A model generated the notes under the pieces. That model ran no database searches. It saw only the letters and a list, made by a program, of their open reading frames with translations, and was not told the DNA's origin. Shown in pieces: positions 60,834 through 64,000 of a stretch of 64,000 nt of DNA. Location of the stretch: NCBI GenBank assembly GCA_964616825.1, contig CAZTSX010000005.1, positions 62,001-126,000 on the forward strand, read 5' to 3'. The position numbers were made by a program, and so were the translations under genes. Positions within the stretch are counted from its first letter, which is position 1; each line of letters starts with the position of its first letter. The stretch comes from QYOJ01 sp964616825 (GTDB lineage: Bacteria; Bacteroidota; Bacteroidia; Bacteroidales; FEN-979).

Positions 60834-61862
60834 ATGAAACCAGTTAATATTCTGATAATCAGTATAACTATTCTCTCTTTCTGGTCATGCAACAGCGAGC
60901 AACAATACGAGCAGCAAAAAAAAATAGAGCAGATTACGATAACGACTGTTGAAGAACTCCCGATCTCCAATCCAATCATTACTTCTGGAAGACTCTCATC
61001 AAAAACCGAGGTCAAGCTCAGCTTTAAAACCGGGGGTATTATTGAAAATATCTATGTCAAAGAGGGACAATTGGTTAAACAGGGCGATATTCTGGCAAAG
61101 CTGAACCTGTCAGAGATCAGCGCCCGAAAGGATCAGGCAGAACTGGCTTATCAGAAGGCAGAACGTGACTATCAGCGTATTGAGAACCTATACAAGGATA
61201 GTGTAGCTACGCTTGAAAATCTGCAGGATGCGAAAACAGGCCTGAACGTCGCTAAAGCAACTCTCGATATCGCGCGGTTTAACCTTCGGTACTCTTCCAT
61301 AGAAGCCCCGTCAAACGGGAAGATCCTGTTGAAACTGGCAGAAGCGAATGAAATTGTGGGGCAGGGACAGCCTCTCTTCCTTTTCGGTTCCTCTGCGGAA
61401 GAGTGGGTGGTGAAAGCAAGTCTGACCGACCGTGACATCGTGGATGTCGAGCTAGGGTATTCGGGTTCAATCATGTTTGATGCCTATCCTGATGTTGAAT
61501 TTCAGGCCATTGTATCAGAAGTGGGGAAAGCAGCCGATCCCTATACTGGCACATTTGAAGTAGAGCTTTCCGTGAAATCACTTGATTATCAATTAGTATC
61601 AGGATTTATTGCAAATGTCATCATTCTGCCTCCTGTTTCTGAAAAATGTCTGCAAATCCCGATTGATGCACTGGTGGAAGCGGAAGGGAATATCGGCTTT
61701 ATCTTTGTTTACTTCGATGGAAAAGTTGAGAAGCGACGAGTAAAAACAAGTGGTCTTGCCGATCAAATTTGTATTCAGGAAGGAGTGGAAAAAGGGGAAC
61801 AGGTAGTTATCGAAGGTGCTCAATACCTGAAAGATAGAGATGAAGTGATCATCCGTAAGTAA
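60834..61862 (+). CDS. RND efflux periplasmic adaptor (membrane-fusion protein)
   Basis: A 342-residue adaptor of the HlyD/AcrA family. A short N-terminal signal ends near LSFWSCNSE, possibly a lipoprotein cysteine. The biotinyl-lipoyl-like hybrid motif is GGIIENIYVKEGQLVKQGDILAKL, followed by a coiled-coil hairpin (ARKDQAELAYQKAERDY) and the second half-lipoyl motif SIEAPSNGKILLKLAEANEIV. It joins the inner-membrane pump to TolC. The RND gene follows 19 bases later. Confidence 0.94.
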   Translation: MKPVNILIISITILSFWSCNSEQQYEQQKKIEQITITTVEELPISNPIITSGRLSSKTEVKLSFKTGGIIENIYVKEGQLVKQGDILAKLNLSEISARKDQAELAYQKAERDYQRIENLYKDSVATLENLQDAKTGLNVAKATLDIARFNLRYSSIEAPSNGKILLKLAEANEIVGQGQPLFLFGSSAEEWVVKASLTDRDIVDVELGYSGSIMFDAYPDVEFQAIVSEVGKAADPYTGTFEVELSVKSLDYQLVSGFIANVIILPPVSEKCLQIPIDALVEAEGNIGFIFVYFDGKVEKRRVKTSGLADQICIQEGVEKGEQVVIEGAQYLKDRDEVIIRK

Positions 61863-61881
61863 TCCATCCAACCTCAACATC

Positions 61882-64000
61882 ATGAAGCTACCAAAACTCG
61901 CAATAGATAACTACCAATTCACCATTCTGGTGTTTATCCTGCTTGTCATTGCAGGAGTCAACTCCTTTTTGTCCATGCCCCGAACAGAAGACCCGCCAGT
62001 CAATGTACCGGGTGCTTCGGTGATCATTATCTACCCTGGAGCCACACCCTTTGATATGGAAGAGCTTGTTGCCCAACCCATTGAAGATGCTATTAACGAG
62101 TTGGAAGATGTCAAAAGGATCCAGACCACACTTAAAGATGGTCTCGCCTATTTCGCTGTCGAATTCTATTTTGGCACCAATGCCAAAAAGAAATATGAAG
62201 AGGTGGTTGATAAAGTAAATGGCGTAAGAGGCGAATTGCCTGCTGAGATCATGGAATTGAACTTCGAGGAATGGACAACCTCAGATGTGGTCATCATGCA
62301 ACTGGCGCTGATGTCTGAAAGTGCCTCTTACAGAAAGCTTTTCGCTGAAGCCGAGCAATTGAAAAAGATGATCCGGAAAACGGAAGGTGTCAAAACCATC
62401 GATATCAGGGCCTACCCGGATGAAGAAGTTAGAGTTTCACTGAACTTCCCTAAAATGGCCGGCATGAATATTTCCCTCAATCAGGTAGAGAAAGCTATTC
62501 TGAGCAATAATGCCAACATTCCCGGAGGATCGTTACAACTATCAGATAAAACGTTCAGCGTGCAGACAAGTGGTTCATACAACAATCTCAAGGAGATCGA
62601 AAAAACCGTTGTCCACGCCTACAAAGGAAGAACAATCTATCTTCAGGATATTGCAGACGTCTCTTTCAACTATGAAGATAAGATATACTATGGTCGCGTG
62701 AATGGAAATCGCTGTATTTTCCTGGAGGTGAGGCAGAAAGAAAATTTCAACATCTTCCGGATCCGGGAGAAGCTGGAGGAAAACATACAGGAATTCCAGG
62801 AAGCACTTCCCCAAAACATCTCTCTTTTTACGGTGTTTGATCAATCCATCTGGGTAGATCAACGAATCAGCCACTTCCTGCGCAACTTGTTGCAAGGGAT
62901 CTTGCTGGTTGGACTAATTACCATACTGGCACTTGGCTTCAGGTCTTCTATGATTGTGATTATTGCCATCCCTCTTTCCATCATTATGGGACTTTTTGTG
63001 GTGGATAGTTCAGGATTTGGATTACAGCAGATCTCTATAGCAGGACTGGTGGTAGCGCTTGGTCTGTTGGTGGATAATTCCATCGTCATGGTCGAAAACA
63101 TCAACCGGTTTCGGTTTCAGGGATACTCTCCCCGTGAAGCATCCATTATGGGTGCTTCAGAAATCGGCTGGCCTATCATCAGTGCAACAGCGACAACTGT
63201 TCTGGCATTCATACCTATCATCATGATGCCGGAAGCTTCCGGCGAGTTCATTAAAAGCATGCCGGTAACTATCATCGCTACTCTTTTCATGTCACTGCTG
63301 GTAGCACTAACATTAACTCCACTGATAACCAGTAAATTATACAAACCGATTATCAACGGTGACATACAGAAAAAGATGACTTTCTTTGAACGATGGCTGA
63401 AAAAGATGATTCAGGGCCCTTACCGGAAATCACTGAACTACGCGTTGAACCATAAGATTCTCACAATAAGCATATCAGTCATACTGCTCCTGATCTCACT
63501 TTTTGTCTTTCAGTTTGTCGGTGTCTCATTCTTTCCCAAAGCGGAAAAACCTCAATTTCTGATCCAGATTAACCTGCCTGAAGGAAGTAATCTGCGAAAG
63601 ACCAATAACGTCACAATGTATGTTGAATCGGTCCTCGACACCATTCCTGATGTAAACTATTACGCATCCAATATCGGCCACGGGAATTCCCGGATCTATT
63701 ACAATGTTTTCGAGAAGAGCTACGCAAGGAATTTTGCTGAAATTTTTGTTCAGCTTGAGGCATATGAGGTGAAGAAGTTCGATAAACTGATTACAACGCT
63801 TCGAGAGCTGTTCGGAAAATACCCGGGGGCCAGGATCAATGTCAAAGAGTTTGAACAGGGACAACCAATCGAAGCGCCAATCATGGTCTTTGTAAACGGC
63901 GAAAACCTCGATGAACTTCAACGGATTTCCTATGATGTAGAGGAGATGATTACCACCCGGCCTGGTGTAATTAATGTCGATAACAGATTGGCAAAGAAGC
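61882..64000 (+). CDS. RND efflux pump inner-membrane transporter (partial, AcrB/HAE1 type)
   Basis: A partial protein of about 706 residues, cut by the right edge. It has the RND opening with one membrane segment, a large periplasmic loop, and a second set of helices containing the conserved GLVVALGLLVDNSIVMVENI and the proton-relay helix region. It is the pump component for hydrophobic substrates. The rest of the gene lies outside the window. Confidence 0.93.
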   Translation, partial: MKLPKLAIDNYQFTILVFILLVIAGVNSFLSMPRTEDPPVNVPGASVIIIYPGATPFDMEELVAQPIEDAINELEDVKRIQTTLKDGLAYFAVEFYFGTNAKKKYEEVVDKVNGVRGELPAEIMELNFEEWTTSDVVIMQLALMSESASYRKLFAEAEQLKKMIRKTEGVKTIDIRAYPDEEVRVSLNFPKMAGMNISLNQVEKAILSNNANIPGGSLQLSDKTFSVQTSGSYNNLKEIEKTVVHAYKGRTIYLQDIADVSFNYEDKIYYGRVNGNRCIFLEVRQKENFNIFRIREKLEENIQEFQEALPQNISLFTVFDQSIWVDQRISHFLRNLLQGILLVGLITILALGFRSSMIVIIAIPLSIIMGLFVVDSSGFGLQQISIAGLVVALGLLVDNSIVMVENINRFRFQGYSPREASIMGASEIGWPIISATATTVLAFIPIIMMPEASGEFIKSMPVTIIATLFMSLLVALTLTPLITSKLYKPIINGDIQKKMTFFERWLKKMIQGPYRKSLNYALNHKILTISISVILLLISLFVFQFVGVSFFPKAEKPQFLIQINLPEGSNLRKTNNVTMYVESVLDTIPDVNYYASNIGHGNSRIYYNVFEKSYARNFAEIFVQLEAYEVKKFDKLITTLRELFGKYPGARINVKEFEQGQPIEAPIMVFVNGENLDELQRISYDVEEMITTRPGVINVDNRLAKK

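Overview
The window is 64 kb of chromosome from a member of the Bacteroidota, most likely a Bacteroidales-like anaerobe or microaerophile known only as a draft or metagenomic assembly. The support is: repeated -7 promoter boxes of the Bacteroidota form TAnnTTTG in front of gene starts; SusC-type receptor architecture with a carboxypeptidase-like N-terminal domain; Haem_bd, DUF1573 and DUF4143 proteins; and a 100-N scaffold gap. I see no rRNA, tRNA, CRISPR array or insertion sequence.

Region 1 (1-1464, minus strand) holds a truncated MDR-type oxidoreductase and a small cupin. Region 2 (about 1.6-50.5 kb) is a very large lipid/polyene-type biosynthetic cluster. Its main run (1598-28984, all plus strand) encodes a ketoreductase, nine ketosynthase-fold proteins (including two consecutive KS/chain-length-factor pairs and a KAS III-like protein), three acyl carrier proteins, a malonyltransferase-like protein, two hotdog dehydratase-like proteins, a thioesterase, two enoyl-CoA hydratases, a 3-hydroxyacyl-CoA dehydrogenase, an LpxL-type acyltransferase, a BtrH-type acyltransferase, an ABC exporter, a polysaccharide deacetylase, a LolA-like carrier, a lipoprotein and two B12-dependent radical SAM enzymes. 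A two-component system and a DUF1573 protein follow, then three more B12-binding radical SAM enzymes, a GT2-DUF2062 protein, a giant MMPL-acyltransferase-methyltransferase fusion, a phytoene-desaturase-like FAD enzyme and a C45 acyltransferase/hydrolase. The KS/CLF pairs with LolA, lipoprotein and MMPL genes resemble aryl-polyene/flexirubin clusters. No aromatic ammonia lyase or acyl-ligase is visible, and the five radical SAM/B12 proteins with beta-oxidation-like enzymes are unusual, so the product is probably an outer-membrane lipid or polyene of unknown structure. An AAA-DUF4143 ATPase and a MazF-type toxin-antitoxin pair sit inside this region as apparent passengers.

Region 3 (50547-57737, minus strand) is a compact five-gene operon: a b-haem-like membrane protein, an FAD/iron-sulfur oxidoreductase, a 20-CxxCH cytochrome, a 22-CxxCH cytochrome and an outer-membrane beta-barrel. 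The order suggests a trans-envelope electron conduit; a lipoprotein with an OB-like fold is transcribed divergently. Region 4 (58.6-64 kb) is a TetR-regulated RND efflux operon (TolC, membrane-fusion protein, truncated AcrB-type pump) with a perfect 9-bp-arm palindrome over the predicted transcription start.

Three features cut across the window. The 100-N gap at 13440-13539 is flanked by the same 55 bases on both sides, so the interrupted gene is intact. A radical SAM gene at 31.9-33.1 kb carries an in-frame TAG followed by 71 more open codons. Many gene junctions carry short degenerate tandem word-like repeats, some of which run into coding sequences.
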